Virus record (IMG/VR): IMGVR_UViG_3300035070_002626
Location: 124,001-188,000 of that record
DNA length: 64,000 nucleotides
Source of the DNA: a virus
Strand: one strand, 5' to 3'
The translations under genes and the position numbers were made by a program. Shown piece after piece: positions 22,941 to 31,692 of the stretch. Under the pieces are notes generated by a model. The model saw only the letters and a program-made list of their open reading frames with translations. It ran no database searches and was not told where the DNA came from. Numbering within the stretch: position 1 is the stretch's first letter; each line of letters opens with the position of its first letter.

Positions 22941-24152
22941 TTAGGCTGCTATTTTTTGTGGATTGTTTACTAACTCGGGTGTAATTTCAACTTGAGTTAT
23001 TTTACTGTTAGCATACTCTTTAAGACTGTACATATGCGGCATTAGAATTCTTTCCAATTCAGCTTGCAAACTACGTGCACCTGTTTTGCGTTTATGTGCA
23101 TGTTGTGCAATCTCACGCAATGCATCTACACTAAATGTTAATGCAACACCATCAGTTTCAAACAAGTATGTGTATTGTGCTACTAAACTGTTGCGTATCT
23201 CTGTGAGTACATATACTAGCTGATCTTCGGTTAATTGCTCAAGAGCTACATTGGTCGGAAAACGTCCTACAAATTCCGGAATTAATCCAAATTTTACCAG
23301 ATCGTCGGGCTCAATATCTCCTAGGCTACCAGGTGTGTTGTCTTTGATTGTAACACCAAAGCCGATACCCGAGTCAGACGATGCTCTACGTTTTACTACA
23401 TCTTCGAGTCCAACAAACGCTCCGCCTGCAATAAACAATATATTTTTAGTGTCTATTTCGATCATTTCCGCTTGTGGGTTTTTCCTACCGACATTGCCAG
23501 CTGGTACACGACAAATTGTGCCTTCTACTAGTTTAAGCAATGCTTGCTGCACACCTTCGCCACTAACATCGCGAGTGATCGACGAACTTTCACTTTTACG
23601 TGATATCTTGTCAACTTCGTCTAAAAACACAATACCTCTTTGTGCTTTTTCAACATCCCCGTCTGCTGAGTTTAGCAACTTACCGATTAATGTTTCGACA
23701 TCGTCCCCAACATACCCAGCTTCGGTAATAGAAGTTGCATCCGCAATTGCAAATGGCACATCTAAAAATCGTGCTACACTTTTTGCTAACAATGTCTTAC
23801 CGCAGCCCGTTGGCCCAAGCAATAGTATATTGGCTTTGTCTAATTCTATCTCTGTTGATGTATTATTAATTCTTTTGTAATGATTAGCAACTGCTACCGA
23901 AAGCACAACTTTTGCCATTTCTTGACCAATCACGTATTTGTCAAGGAATTCTTTTAGCTCGACAGGGTCTATGTCATTGACATTATTTGCATGTACTGTA
24001 TTACTTGCTAGCTCTTGTAGTAAGTCTCCACATAGATCCACACATTCATTGCAGATAGCAACATTGTCGCCAACTATGAGCTTTGTTACACTGTTTTTAT
24101 CCTTATTACAAAAATTACATTTTTCGTATGCTAACATGGTATCCTCGGTCAT
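22941..24152 (-). CDS. clpX: ClpX ATPase
   Basis: A 403-residue, essentially full-length ClpX. It has an N-terminal zinc domain (Cys12, 15, 34, 37), Walker A GPTGCGKT (113-120) and Walker B IVFLDEVD. It also has the GYVG pore loop (147-150) and the ClpP-binding IGF loop (263-265, SGIGFG). The sensor-2 RKTGARSLQAELE completes the set. All functional elements are kept, so it should unfold substrates and dock on ClpP. Start: ATG at 24152 directly follows the upstream TAA; ATG at 24137 with GAGG before it is an alternative. Together with ClpS and Hsp20 it suggests control of host proteolysis. Confidence 0.96.
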   Translation of the reverse strand: MTEDTMLAYEKCNFCNKDKNSVTKLIVGDNVAICNECVDLCGDLLQELASNTVHANNVNDIDPVELKEFLDKYVIGQEMAKVVLSVAVANHYKRINNTSTEIELDKANILLLGPTGCGKTLLAKSVARFLDVPFAIADATSITEAGYVGDDVETLIGKLLNSADGDVEKAQRGIVFLDEVDKISRKSESSSITRDVSGEGVQQALLKLVEGTICRVPAGNVGRKNPQAEMIEIDTKNILFIAGGAFVGLEDVVKRRASSDSGIGFGVTIKDNTPGSLGDIEPDDLVKFGLIPEFVGRFPTNVALEQLTEDQLVYVLTEIRNSLVAQYTYLFETDGVALTFSVDALREIAQHAHKRKTGARSLQAELERILMPHMYSLKEYANSKITQVEITPELVNNPQKIAA

Positions 24153-26939
24153 TTAAATTCCCTGGTCTCTAAGTTGCTGTTCAAGTTGACTGCGTTCTAC
24201 GTCATTTAATAATTCTGGATCATATTCGCCAGAACCAAGTTTTTCAATCAAGTGCTTAATATATTCATCATTGTATGCGTATGTGTCTGAATTGTTTTTG
24301 TCAATTTCAATCCAGGTAGTGCCGTTCCATTTAAATACTTTAGTCGGGAGATAGTCAACCCTAATGTAAATATCGCCCTTGACTGCTCTGTCAGGAAACA
24401 CTGTACCAAATTCCACTGTGGTGTAGTTTGTTTCAATTTCATTGTCACTTAGTTCTAAGTACTGTGCCCAAGGTAATACGTCTATTTGTTTCTGAGAAAA
24501 TTTTTGTTCTTGCTCTTTAAGTGTTAAATCTGGATTAAGTCGTTTCCAGATACGTTTAGCCTGTTTTTCATCGTCATCGCCCTCAACTACTATAATGTCA
24601 TCAGTTCTTTCATCCTCATAGTCGGCTGCTTTATATCCTGCTATAGCCTCGTCTGGCAGAGGAGGTGGAGTGGGTAGTTCAAATTCTATTGTAGGCGGAA
24701 CATTATCAGCAACCAATTGGGCTCTTGCTGCTTCATAATCTTTGCGTTCTTCTTCTGCTAATTCGTCTGCGCTCACATCTTCAAATTTAAGTTCAACTTC
24801 TTCTTCCTTGTACTCAGGAAAAACAATGCGCTCAACGTGAACTGCTATTTTTTTAGGAGATTGATCAAGCGAATCACCTTCGTCTCTATTCTCTCCAGTC
24901 TCTCCTCTAACTGATTCAATTTGTACTGCAGAGTTGCCGCTGTGGGAGGTTTCTTTTGTATCTTTTTGCGATTCATCTTTTCTTTGAATTTTGATACTAT
25001 CTTCTGGCACGGTATTAGCCGTTTGTATTTCTTCATTTGCGGTGTTTTCCTTGGGTATTTCGTTGACAACTGGCAATGCAGTCAACCTGTCTTTTTGTCT
25101 CCAGCTAAAAGTTTCTGTTGCAGCTAACAACATCATAATTGCAAGTGGATCGAATACAAAAACAATTAAGATAATAACCCATCTAACAGCAGATTCTAAC
25201 ACATTACTATTAGTGTCCTCGCCGTAGATTAATTGTGCAATATACTTGATTGGTCCTACTTCTGCTTCTAGTTTGCGAACTTCAGATTCAAGTGCAAACT
25301 TGTTTTCAATTATAAAATCAATTTCACTGTTTGCAACTCTAATACGTTCTTGTTGTTCATCAATTAATGTGTCAAGATCAACATCATCGCCTACTTGTAT
25401 TTGCGCTCTTAAACGTTCAATAACAGCTTGGCTGTTTGCAATCTCTTCTTCTGCTACTGCACGTATTCTAGAAATCTCTGCTCTGGCAATTTCAATTCTA
25501 GGGTCTTCTTTATTGCGCAGTTCAGTGATGGTGTCCTGTGCTGTTTTACGTGCTACTCGATTGTCGGGAATCTCCACATTCAACACATTGTCAATTTTTT
25601 CTTGAATACTACTACGTTGAGATTCTAATCCAGCAACTGCATCTGTCCGTATACGGTCAATGGTGTCTAGCAATGCTTGCTTGCGCTGTTGTACGCTTTC
25701 GATTTGTGAGCCACGTATGTTGTTTACTAATTTAGTTAAACGATCACGTTCTGCTTCTACATTTGCCTGAGCAGCATTGCGTATTTCACTTGATTGTTCT
25801 TGCAAATTGTTGATAAGCTCGCTTAAACGTTCACGCTCTGTTGCTACTACTGTCTGTGCTTGCTCTTTGAAAGATGTTTCTTGTCCTTGAAGTTCGGCAA
25901 TACGAGAACGTTGAGACTCTACCCAAGATGCTAACGCTCTGCGTGTGTTACCGCCAAACAAGCCGTCACTGGTTACGCCGATAACTGCCTGACCTTCTTG
26001 TATTTTAGCACGTTCTGTACTTTGTAATTTGTTTGTAACTAATATTATTTGTTGTTCAACTGCGCTAATTTGTTCTTGCAGTGTATTTACAGCACTATAG
26101 TCAGGTGTCAGTTCAGCAATGCGAGTTTCTAATACAGAAATTTGTTCTTTTAAAGTTGATAATGCACTCAAATCTGGTACTAGTTTACCGATACGTGCTT
26201 CATAGTCTACTACTTGGTTGTTAAGTGTTGCTAAGTCTACATCTAGTTGTGTAATTTGCTCTAGGTAAGGTTGTATTTGTTGTTCAACACTTGCAACACT
26301 AGCACCTTCCAGTGAATTTCTAAAGTTACTAACTACATTGTTTAGTCGTGATAGTTCTGTATCTAAACTAATAATTTCATCTTCGTATACTGCTACACGA
26401 TTTAATAGTGTGTTTTCCTGTGCTGTAATAATAGCTTGTTGTTCGTCAATACTAGGTTGACGTCTAGTATATGCGCTGTTAATACGTTCCTGTTCTCTAT
26501 CAATCTTAGATTGAATGCCTAAATCTTGTTTGTCAGCATCAGTTTCGCCTTTGGCAATACGTGCTTCTGCTCTGGCAATAATGTCTTGTTGACGAATTAT
26601 TTCTTCGTCCATACGCACAAGTTGTGCCGCCTGTTCTTCTGCTGCACTGGTTTGTTCGATGTGTGCTTTGCTTAAAAAACCAAAAATGCCCATGCTTGTA
26701 ATAAACATAAGAACAAGGACAGCAGGTACCATATAAAATTTCATTATATAGCTAGCACGTTGCCAATTCTGGTGTAACCATACCGTAACTGTAAGTTTTG
26801 CAACCTCTAACACACTTCCCATCACAACAATAGGAATAATAGCAGATGCAAAGATTGCAGCCAAGCCGACGATACTGTAATAAGCAGCAATAGCACTTAA
26901 ACTAAGTGCAACGAAGAGAACTAAGAGAGCCATAAACAT
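24153..26939 (-). CDS. Large membrane coiled-coil protein with peptidoglycan-binding-like segment
   Basis: A 928-residue protein. Hydrophobic segments lie at about 3-22, 25-50 and 71-88. A 480-residue coiled coil follows with an embedded motif at 315-345 (AVIGVTSDGLFGGNTRRALASWV) resembling peptidoglycan-binding domain 1 (DGxFGxxTxxAL). Another membrane segment lies at 587-607 (WVIILIVFVFDPLAIMMLL), then an acidic, low-complexity tail with a C-terminal folded part. The flanking sequences (FGFLSKAH, EVGPIKYIA) recall a conserved, uncharacterised protein of T4-like marine phages, but the coiled coil seems much longer here. ClpX follows immediately. Confidence 0.75.
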   Translation of the reverse strand: MFMALLVLFVALSLSAIAAYYSIVGLAAIFASAIIPIVVMGSVLEVAKLTVTVWLHQNWQRASYIMKFYMVPAVLVLMFITSMGIFGFLSKAHIEQTSAAEEQAAQLVRMDEEIIRQQDIIARAEARIAKGETDADKQDLGIQSKIDREQERINSAYTRRQPSIDEQQAIITAQENTLLNRVAVYEDEIISLDTELSRLNNVVSNFRNSLEGASVASVEQQIQPYLEQITQLDVDLATLNNQVVDYEARIGKLVPDLSALSTLKEQISVLETRIAELTPDYSAVNTLQEQISAVEQQIILVTNKLQSTERAKIQEGQAVIGVTSDGLFGGNTRRALASWVESQRSRIAELQGQETSFKEQAQTVVATERERLSELINNLQEQSSEIRNAAQANVEAERDRLTKLVNNIRGSQIESVQQRKQALLDTIDRIRTDAVAGLESQRSSIQEKIDNVLNVEIPDNRVARKTAQDTITELRNKEDPRIEIARAEISRIRAVAEEEIANSQAVIERLRAQIQVGDDVDLDTLIDEQQERIRVANSEIDFIIENKFALESEVRKLEAEVGPIKYIAQLIYGEDTNSNVLESAVRWVIILIVFVFDPLAIMMLLAATETFSWRQKDRLTALPVVNEIPKENTANEEIQTANTVPEDSIKIQRKDESQKDTKETSHSGNSAVQIESVRGETGENRDEGDSLDQSPKKIAVHVERIVFPEYKEEEVELKFEDVSADELAEEERKDYEAARAQLVADNVPPTIEFELPTPPPLPDEAIAGYKAADYEDERTDDIIVVEGDDDEKQAKRIWKRLNPDLTLKEQEQKFSQKQIDVLPWAQYLELSDNEIETNYTTVEFGTVFPDRAVKGDIYIRVDYLPTKVFKWNGTTWIEIDKNNSDTYAYNDEYIKHLIEKLGSGEYDPELLNDVERSQLEQQLRDQGI

Positions 26940-26974
26940 AACGTATTACTTATACTTTTGTGCGAATGATATTG

Positions 26975-26981
26975 TATTTAC
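26975..26981 (-). promoter_or_regulatory. Possible late promoter GTAAATA
   Basis: GTAAATAC begins in the stop codon of the 99-aa gene, about 36 nt before the 928-aa gene. It is a degenerate match. Confidence 0.35.
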
Positions 26982-27280
26982 TATGTCTTTGTAAAGTATC
27001 GTTGATATATGTTTTCCAATCCTGCTTTATCTGGGTGTTTTCTTATCCACATACCAGTTGCTGGATCAAAATGTTTTTTAAAAAAGTTGTCCATTTTACG
27101 ATTGCCTGTGGCCACGCTGGTATCAACTGCATAAGACATTTCGTCAAACAACGCATCAGACATAATCGAATCATTCTTGTACTCGTATGCATACGCTGCA
27201 ACTGATAATCTTATGCGCCGTCTAATCTCAGCTTCTACTGTAGATCGATCAATCTGTTGCATCGGCAACATTTGTAGCAA
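26981..27280 (-). CDS. Hypothetical protein, resembles ligase domain Ia fold
   Basis: Up to 99 residues; starts further in (MLPM or MQQI) are possible. The segment RLSVAAYAYEYKNDSIMSDALFDEM looks like the Tyr-Asp-rich Ia motif of NAD-dependent DNA ligases (Y-x-D-x-P-x-x-SDxxYDxL). The adenylation domain is absent. It overlaps the end of the 46-aa membrane peptide gene. It is either an orphan domain or chance similarity. Confidence 0.55.
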   Translation of the reverse strand: MLQMLPMQQIDRSTVEAEIRRRIRLSVAAYAYEYKNDSIMSDALFDEMSYAVDTSVATGNRKMDNFFKKHFDPATGMWIRKHPDKAGLENIYQRYFTKT

Positions 27281-27389
27281 TAGTATGTACTACGTGCTGA
27301 CTTGTATCTACTATATCTGTTATTGACGCACCTGTGTATAAACTATACCCAATAATGCCGCATACAACAAAAATTGCTGGTTTAATCAT
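27249..27389 (-). CDS. Small exported or membrane peptide (46 aa)
   Basis: The upstream extension of this frame is the promoter itself, so ATG at 27389 with GGATC-type upstream sequence is used. The product has one hydrophobic N-terminal helix (IKPAIFVVCGIIGYSLYTGA) and a polar tail. It is the first gene after a good early-type promoter and overlaps the 99-aa gene. Confidence 0.5.
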   Translation of the reverse strand: MIKPAIFVVCGIIGYSLYTGASITDIVDTSQHVVHTIATNVADATD

Positions 27390-27416
27390 AGTGATGATCC
27401 TTTTAAAACACAATAC

Positions 27417-27445
27417 AATATAACATTTATGTGTATTAATGTCAA
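27417..27445 (-). promoter_or_regulatory. Sigma-70-like early promoter
   Basis: TTGACA (27445-27440), 17-bp spacer ending ATGT, TATATT (27422-27417). It drives the 46-aa and 99-aa genes and perhaps the 928-aa gene. Confidence 0.7.
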
Positions 27446-27448
27446 CCA

Positions 27449-29545
27449 CTATTTTACAATTATAGCACTTGCTTCGGCTTCGGTATATTGTGACGAACTG
27501 AGTGCACCCGGATTAGGCGGAGGTGTTAGATCTAGTGCGCCGTCTTGTTGCAAATGTGCCGCATCTAAGTTGTCGGTGTTGCGTGATTCTCTCATTGCTG
27601 CAATTGCAGCTTGCCCGCCAAGTGAATCAATGTTCATTATTCTTTCGAGGTACTCACTTGCGCCGCCGCTGGATGTATCTAATGCATACACTGGCAGACT
27701 GCTACTTAATGATATAGCATTGTTTTCACTTGGCACCAACGCCGAAACTGTCATATCCATTTTTGCACGAATTAACTTTTCTCGTGCTAATTGTTCTTGT
27801 ACACGCTTGAAATTTGCTTGTACCGTTTGTGCTGTTGTATTACCAGAATAAACACTTTGCATAAGTGACACAGCGGCAGTAATAACGGCTGTGTATGCAT
27901 CAGCAAATGAACTATACGTTCCAGCGCCATATACTCCTACTGGTATAACCCAATTTGGTCCACTAACATATGTGCCGTCTATTAAGTATTCAAGAACAAC
28001 CAACACTCCGGTAGTAGCACTGCTTGAACCATCGTCCTTGTAAAATACATCAAGATCACCGTTGGCGTTCATTGTGGTTAATAAGTCGTAATTTTGTTGC
28101 AACGGTGCTGCGCTATTATAACCCGCAGCATACCCAATACAGTCAGCAATTGTAAAATTAGCACTTGGCCCGGTTGCAAGTTGTATATTGCTTTGCACTC
28201 CGTAGTAGTCTTGCCAATACCCAGCAACACCTGCTGGCACATAAGTTGTTAAATTTTGTATGTCAGGTAAATCTTTCATAGTTTCAAGATTACTAGCAGC
28301 ATTAGTAAATGTAGCAATGCCTGATGCTTCAATGCCTTTAATCTGTCCTAGGCTCAACGACAATGCACCATTGGCAACTGCTATGTTGTCTGGAACCATT
28401 CCGCTCAACCTAGCGCCTAAATCATTAAACATAGGATTAACACTTCCGCCACTATCTACATAGATGGCCCTGGTACCAAGTTTGCCTGTGCGTACCGGTG
28501 CTGTTAATGTCTGAAAACTTGTTGGAAACAGTTTTGTAGGATCAAACAAATCACTACCAGCGACAACAGATGCTTGGGTGCATTGTAGGATAGCTTTAAC
28601 TTGAGATACATCAGCTATTGACAATGTTGCAAATGCTATATAGATTTGCTCTTGAATACCCTGTGGTAAGCCTGCACCAACTCTAGCAAGATTGTTTAAA
28701 TCAAGTCCAAGACTGCCTAACAATATGTTTGTTGTTGGAACTGGGCTTGCACCTAGTGTTGCAGCAAGCCTTGGGTTTAGTACTACTTTAGATAACTGTG
28801 CGTACATAGGTCCTAATGTACCTGCGTCCAGCATGTTGCTCAACATCTGCCCTGGGCTTCCCAAGTTTGGCAATGCTGCAAAGTTAATAACTGTACCAAG
28901 CAATGCACAATCAGCACCAAATGCTGTGCCAGCTAAATTGACTCCGCTTAGTGCACCACTTGCAACATTGTCCATTCCGGCAAACGTGCCGCCTGTAAAA
29001 GCATTTGCACTATTGTTAGCAGCATTAATGTATTGGTTGCTGTTTTGCACAAAAGAAATTGAACCAGTTAATGCTGTGGCAAACTTTCTAGCATCGCCTT
29101 CGATTTCACTGCCGTTGATTGCACCGCCTAGTACACTAGCACTTTCGGTGCGACCAAATGTTAACACACTATCAACACTATCGTCGGTGTGCATTACTGT
29201 ATACGCATTGCCGGAGTATAAATCAAAAGGTGCTGAAAACACGTTGTCGCCGAGGCCATTGGTCATACTACTAAATTCGTTTATATATGTATTGGCTAGG
29301 TTTGCCACCTTGGCTGTTACATCATACAATACGCTCTGAATGCTTTGTATTTGTACAGTGTAGTAATTCATACTATACAAAGTTGGATTGCCAGTTAAAC
29401 CTGTTGTACTATCAACTAAGTTTAACGTTACCCCGGCGTTACTAGCTATCGGCTTAGCACCAATAGTTGGATCACTGCCGTTAGCAAGCATACTCGCACC
29501 TGCTGTTAATGTCATTGAGGTAACTGTCATATCACATTGCGCCAA
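27449..29545 (-). CDS. Large putative virion structural protein
   Basis: A 698-residue, Ala/Ser/Asn/Gly-rich, almost charge-balanced protein without signal peptide. It starts MAQCDMTVTSMTLTAGASM and contains long beta- or helix-forming repetitive stretches. It overlaps the PAAR tip gene, so it shares that transcript from the late promoter at 29849. It is probably a baseplate or tail protein that works with the PAAR tip, or an effector delivered under it. I recognise no domain. Confidence 0.65.
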   Translation of the reverse strand: MAQCDMTVTSMTLTAGASMLANGSDPTIGAKPIASNAGVTLNLVDSTTGLTGNPTLYSMNYYTVQIQSIQSVLYDVTAKVANLANTYINEFSSMTNGLGDNVFSAPFDLYSGNAYTVMHTDDSVDSVLTFGRTESASVLGGAINGSEIEGDARKFATALTGSISFVQNSNQYINAANNSANAFTGGTFAGMDNVASGALSGVNLAGTAFGADCALLGTVINFAALPNLGSPGQMLSNMLDAGTLGPMYAQLSKVVLNPRLAATLGASPVPTTNILLGSLGLDLNNLARVGAGLPQGIQEQIYIAFATLSIADVSQVKAILQCTQASVVAGSDLFDPTKLFPTSFQTLTAPVRTGKLGTRAIYVDSGGSVNPMFNDLGARLSGMVPDNIAVANGALSLSLGQIKGIEASGIATFTNAASNLETMKDLPDIQNLTTYVPAGVAGYWQDYYGVQSNIQLATGPSANFTIADCIGYAAGYNSAAPLQQNYDLLTTMNANGDLDVFYKDDGSSSATTGVLVVLEYLIDGTYVSGPNWVIPVGVYGAGTYSSFADAYTAVITAAVSLMQSVYSGNTTAQTVQANFKRVQEQLAREKLIRAKMDMTVSALVPSENNAISLSSSLPVYALDTSSGGASEYLERIMNIDSLGGQAAIAAMRESRNTDNLDAAHLQQDGALDLTPPPNPGALSSSQYTEAEASAIIVK

Positions 29546-29825
29546 TTATTACATCTGGACTACCCTGTGTACGAATATCAAAACACGTATCGATATTGCC
29601 AACAAAATTAATTGTTTGAAATTCTGCTAAAACACTGGGTGAGCCTAGTGAGGTTTTTGCAACACAATGTTTAGCACAAGGGCCAGGACCGCAGCATGGA
29701 TGCGGACTAACTGGTGTAAATTCAAGACACGCTGGTTGACCATTGATTAGTACACTCAGTGCACCTGGTCCTGTTGCAATGCCTCCCATGCTGTTTGCGT
29801 CACCTATTCTTACTGCCTGTGGCAT
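29532..29825 (-). CDS. PAAR-domain tail spike tip protein
   Basis: The 97-residue protein shows the PAAR pattern: an early VRIGDANSMGG, then GALSVLINGQPAC and CFDIRTQGSPDVIIGA at the end. A Cys/His-rich stretch (HPCCGPGPCAKHC) could bind the tip metal. PAAR proteins sharpen the central tail spike (gp5/VgrG-like). ATG at 29825 is chosen because GAGG lies 6 nt upstream; frames starting 29831 or 29837 add a few residues. Confidence 0.85.
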   Translation of the reverse strand: MPQAVRIGDANSMGGIATGPGALSVLINGQPACLEFTPVSPHPCCGPGPCAKHCVAKTSLGSPSVLAEFQTINFVGNIDTCFDIRTQGSPDVIIGAM

Positions 29826-29848
29826 ATTCATCCTCACTATTACAACAG

Positions 29849-29856
29849 TATTTATG
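29849..29856 (-). promoter_or_regulatory. Late promoter CATAAATA
   Basis: CATAAATAC lies 24 nt before the PAAR ATG, with a predicted 18-nt leader that carries GTGAGG. Confidence 0.65.
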
Positions 29857-29864
29857 GTGACTTT

Positions 29865-30155
29865 TTAGGCTGGTACAATACCCGAAGTGGTTGCCAAATA
29901 TTGTTTAGCAATATCTGCTTCTGTTTTTGCAACACAACTCACAGCATGTGCTTGCAATATAAACTTTCCTTCAGGATTTACGCCGAACATAAACGGTGCT
30001 AGTCCCAATCCTTGCTGTTGCGCAATCAAGCACATTGGCTTTTTTAAAGTGTAAGATGTAGCACTTTCGGCATCTAACCGTGCTACTAATTCTTCACCTG
30101 ATGATAACTTAAAAGAAACTGTGTCTCCAGTTTTATACGGTGTTTCGATGATCAT
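29865..30155 (-). CDS. Conserved small phage protein, Sm-like barrel pattern
   Basis: A 96-residue protein beginning IETPYKTGDTVSFKLSSGEELVARLD. It has the strand pattern of small Sm/SH3-like barrels (G-D-x-V-x-hydrophobic, then S-G-E-E-hydrophobic). The C-terminus ILQAHAVSCVAKTEADIAKQYLATTSG is helical. Similar proteins occur in T4-like marine phages as unknowns. Its ATG overlaps the stop of the 29-aa basic peptide. Confidence 0.65.
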   Translation of the reverse strand: MIIETPYKTGDTVSFKLSSGEELVARLDAESATSYTLKKPMCLIAQQQGLGLAPFMFGVNPEGKFILQAHAVSCVAKTEADIAKQYLATTSGIVPA

Positions 30156-30241
30156 TTTTTTCTCGTTTTTCCAATTTTAGTTGCTTTTTTTGCAGCGGCT
30201 TTCATTTTAGTTTTAGTTGCTCGTGGTTTGCGTAATGCCAT
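30152..30241 (-). CDS. Very basic 29-residue peptide
   Basis: ATG at 30241 overlaps the glutaredoxin stop (TAATG), and its TGA overlaps the next ATG (ATGA), so it sits in a fully coupled chain. About half the residues are Lys or Arg (MALRKPRATKTKMKAAAKK...), a histone-tail-like composition suited to DNA or RNA binding. It is too short for family assignment. The tight coupling on both sides is the main evidence that it is real. Confidence 0.6.
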   Translation of the reverse strand: MALRKPRATKTKMKAAAKKATKIGKTRKK

Positions 30242-30495
30242 TATAACGAATGTTCTCCTGTGCCAGTATAATTTGTTTCTTCCAAATATTGCGGGAAGTC
30301 CGACCATCCGCCAATCTTTGTTCCGTTTACTTTAATTTGCGGAAAGGTGCGAGCTCCTGGAAACTTTTCGAGTACCTCGTCACGAGTAAAGTCTATATCT
30401 AGTTGATAGTACTTGTACTCAAGTTGTCGTTGTTCGCACAATGCCTTTGCTCTATCACAAAACGGGCATTGTGCTTTACCATATATTTCGATCAT
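30241..30495 (-). CDS. nrdC: Glutaredoxin
   Basis: The 84-residue protein has the redox motif CPFC (Cys10, Cys13), the cis-proline segment ARTFPQIKVNG and the GGWSDF glutathione-site loop. It reduces the ribonucleotide reductase C-terminal cysteines. ATG overlaps the nrdB stop, matching its role as electron donor. Confidence 0.92.
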   Translation of the reverse strand: MIEIYGKAQCPFCDRAKALCEQRQLEYKYYQLDIDFTRDEVLEKFPGARTFPQIKVNGTKIGGWSDFPQYLEETNYTGTGEHSL

Positions 30496-31622
30496 AACGA
30501 GAACCCCTTAAAAGTGTCTGTACCAACGTCTTGTTTTGTACCGCCGCTTACATAACTTGTAATTTCAGTTTCTTGCGGTGCCACTTGTACTTCAGCACCG
30601 CTGATCCATTTTTGTGTCCACGGCAATGGATTTGCTTGTGGTGTTTGATATGGACTTTTTAGATTTACATTGGTCATTCGACGTGCACAAATCCATTCAA
30701 TGTATTCACCTAGTAGCTGTGCGTTAAGACCAATCATTGATCCATCTTTAAATAGATAATCAGCCCAAGCTTTTTCCTGATCCACAGCGTCAACAAACAT
30801 TTGAATACATGCTTCTTCTGTTTCTTCGGCAATTTTTACGTAATCAGGATCGTCTTTTTTGAGAATCTTTAGCAACATTTGTGTGCTTGCTAAATGCAAG
30901 TTTTCATCCCGTGCAATTAACTTGATAATCTTTGCATTGCCTTCCATTTGCTTCATTTCTGCAAATGCCCAGCTACATGCAAAGCTCACGTAGAAACGCA
31001 CACCTTCGAGGATGTTAACACTCATCAATGTAAGCCACAGTAGCTTCTTTAGTTCATAAAGATCAACTGTAATCTTCTTACCATTGACTGTATGCGTACC
31101 TTCGCCGAGCAACTTGTACCAACGTGTAGTTTCAATAAGGCCATCATAGTACTTAGAGATATCCCCAGCACAGTCTGCAATCTCTTCGATGTCCATCATC
31201 TCATCAAAGATTTTGCTAGGATTATTGTATACATTCCGAATAATATGTGTATAGCTGCGACTGTGGATAGTTTCACTGAATGTCCACGTTTGAATCCAGT
31301 TTTCAATCTCAGGTAAACTTACAATAGGAGCAAATGCTTCTACCGGAGCACGACCTTGTACACTGTCTAGTAGGATCTGACGCTTCAAGTTTGATGTAAA
31401 GATATGACGTTCGTGTTCACTAAGAGCTTTAAAGTCTTTGCTGTCTTTGGTTACATCAACTTCTTCAGGACGCCAAAAGAATCCTAATTGTTTGTCCGTA
31501 AGTCCATCAAAACTTTTGTACTTTAGCGTATCATAACGCTGAATCGTAGGCCCGCCTGTTGGATCTAGAAATGCTAATACTTTTGTATGGTCTGCTTTGT
31601 TCTCAGTGTTAAAAACGCTCAT
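30492..31622 (-). CDS. nrdB: Class Ia ribonucleotide reductase beta subunit
   Basis: A 376-residue NrdB, close to the E. coli type. Iron ligands Asp86, Glu117 and His120 are present with the radical Tyr124 (SETIHSRSYTHIIRN), and the second half ligands lie in ARDENLHL. The length and C-terminal tail (GTDTFKGFSL) needed for NrdA docking are intact. It has its own promoter downstream of nrdA and is followed by glutaredoxin. Confidence 0.96.
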   Translation of the reverse strand: MSVFNTENKADHTKVLAFLDPTGGPTIQRYDTLKYKSFDGLTDKQLGFFWRPEEVDVTKDSKDFKALSEHERHIFTSNLKRQILLDSVQGRAPVEAFAPIVSLPEIENWIQTWTFSETIHSRSYTHIIRNVYNNPSKIFDEMMDIEEIADCAGDISKYYDGLIETTRWYKLLGEGTHTVNGKKITVDLYELKKLLWLTLMSVNILEGVRFYVSFACSWAFAEMKQMEGNAKIIKLIARDENLHLASTQMLLKILKKDDPDYVKIAEETEEACIQMFVDAVDQEKAWADYLFKDGSMIGLNAQLLGEYIEWICARRMTNVNLKSPYQTPQANPLPWTQKWISGAEVQVAPQETEITSYVSGGTKQDVGTDTFKGFSL

Positions 31623-31655
31623 ATAATTTTTACCTATTCATCGTGTGTGTGTATT

Positions 31656-31684
31656 AATATAACATGCTACAGATAGCATGTCAA
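31656..31684 (-). promoter_or_regulatory. Early promoter of nrdB with palindromic spacer
   Basis: TTGACA (31684-31679), TATATT (31661-31656), 17-bp spacer. A perfect palindrome, ACATGCTA-TCTG-TAGCATGT (31662-31681), fills the spacer and could be an operator or an nrdA 3' hairpin. Confidence 0.7.
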
Positions 31685-31692
31685 GTATTAGA

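Noticed and set aside
23251-23880. Plus-strand open frame of 209 codons
   Set aside because: Antisense to clpX, whose motifs are intact, so the reverse frame is a shadow.
22941-24152. Host chromosome fragment rather than phage
   Set aside because: ClpX, Hsp20, ClpS and curli could suggest host DNA, but the late motifs, T4-type replication genes, PAAR, tailspike and gene overlaps continue through the region.
28692-29339. Plus-strand open frame of 215 codons
   Set aside because: It lies wholly antisense to the 698-aa putative structural gene, its composition is a mirror of the repeats, and it has no ribosome site.
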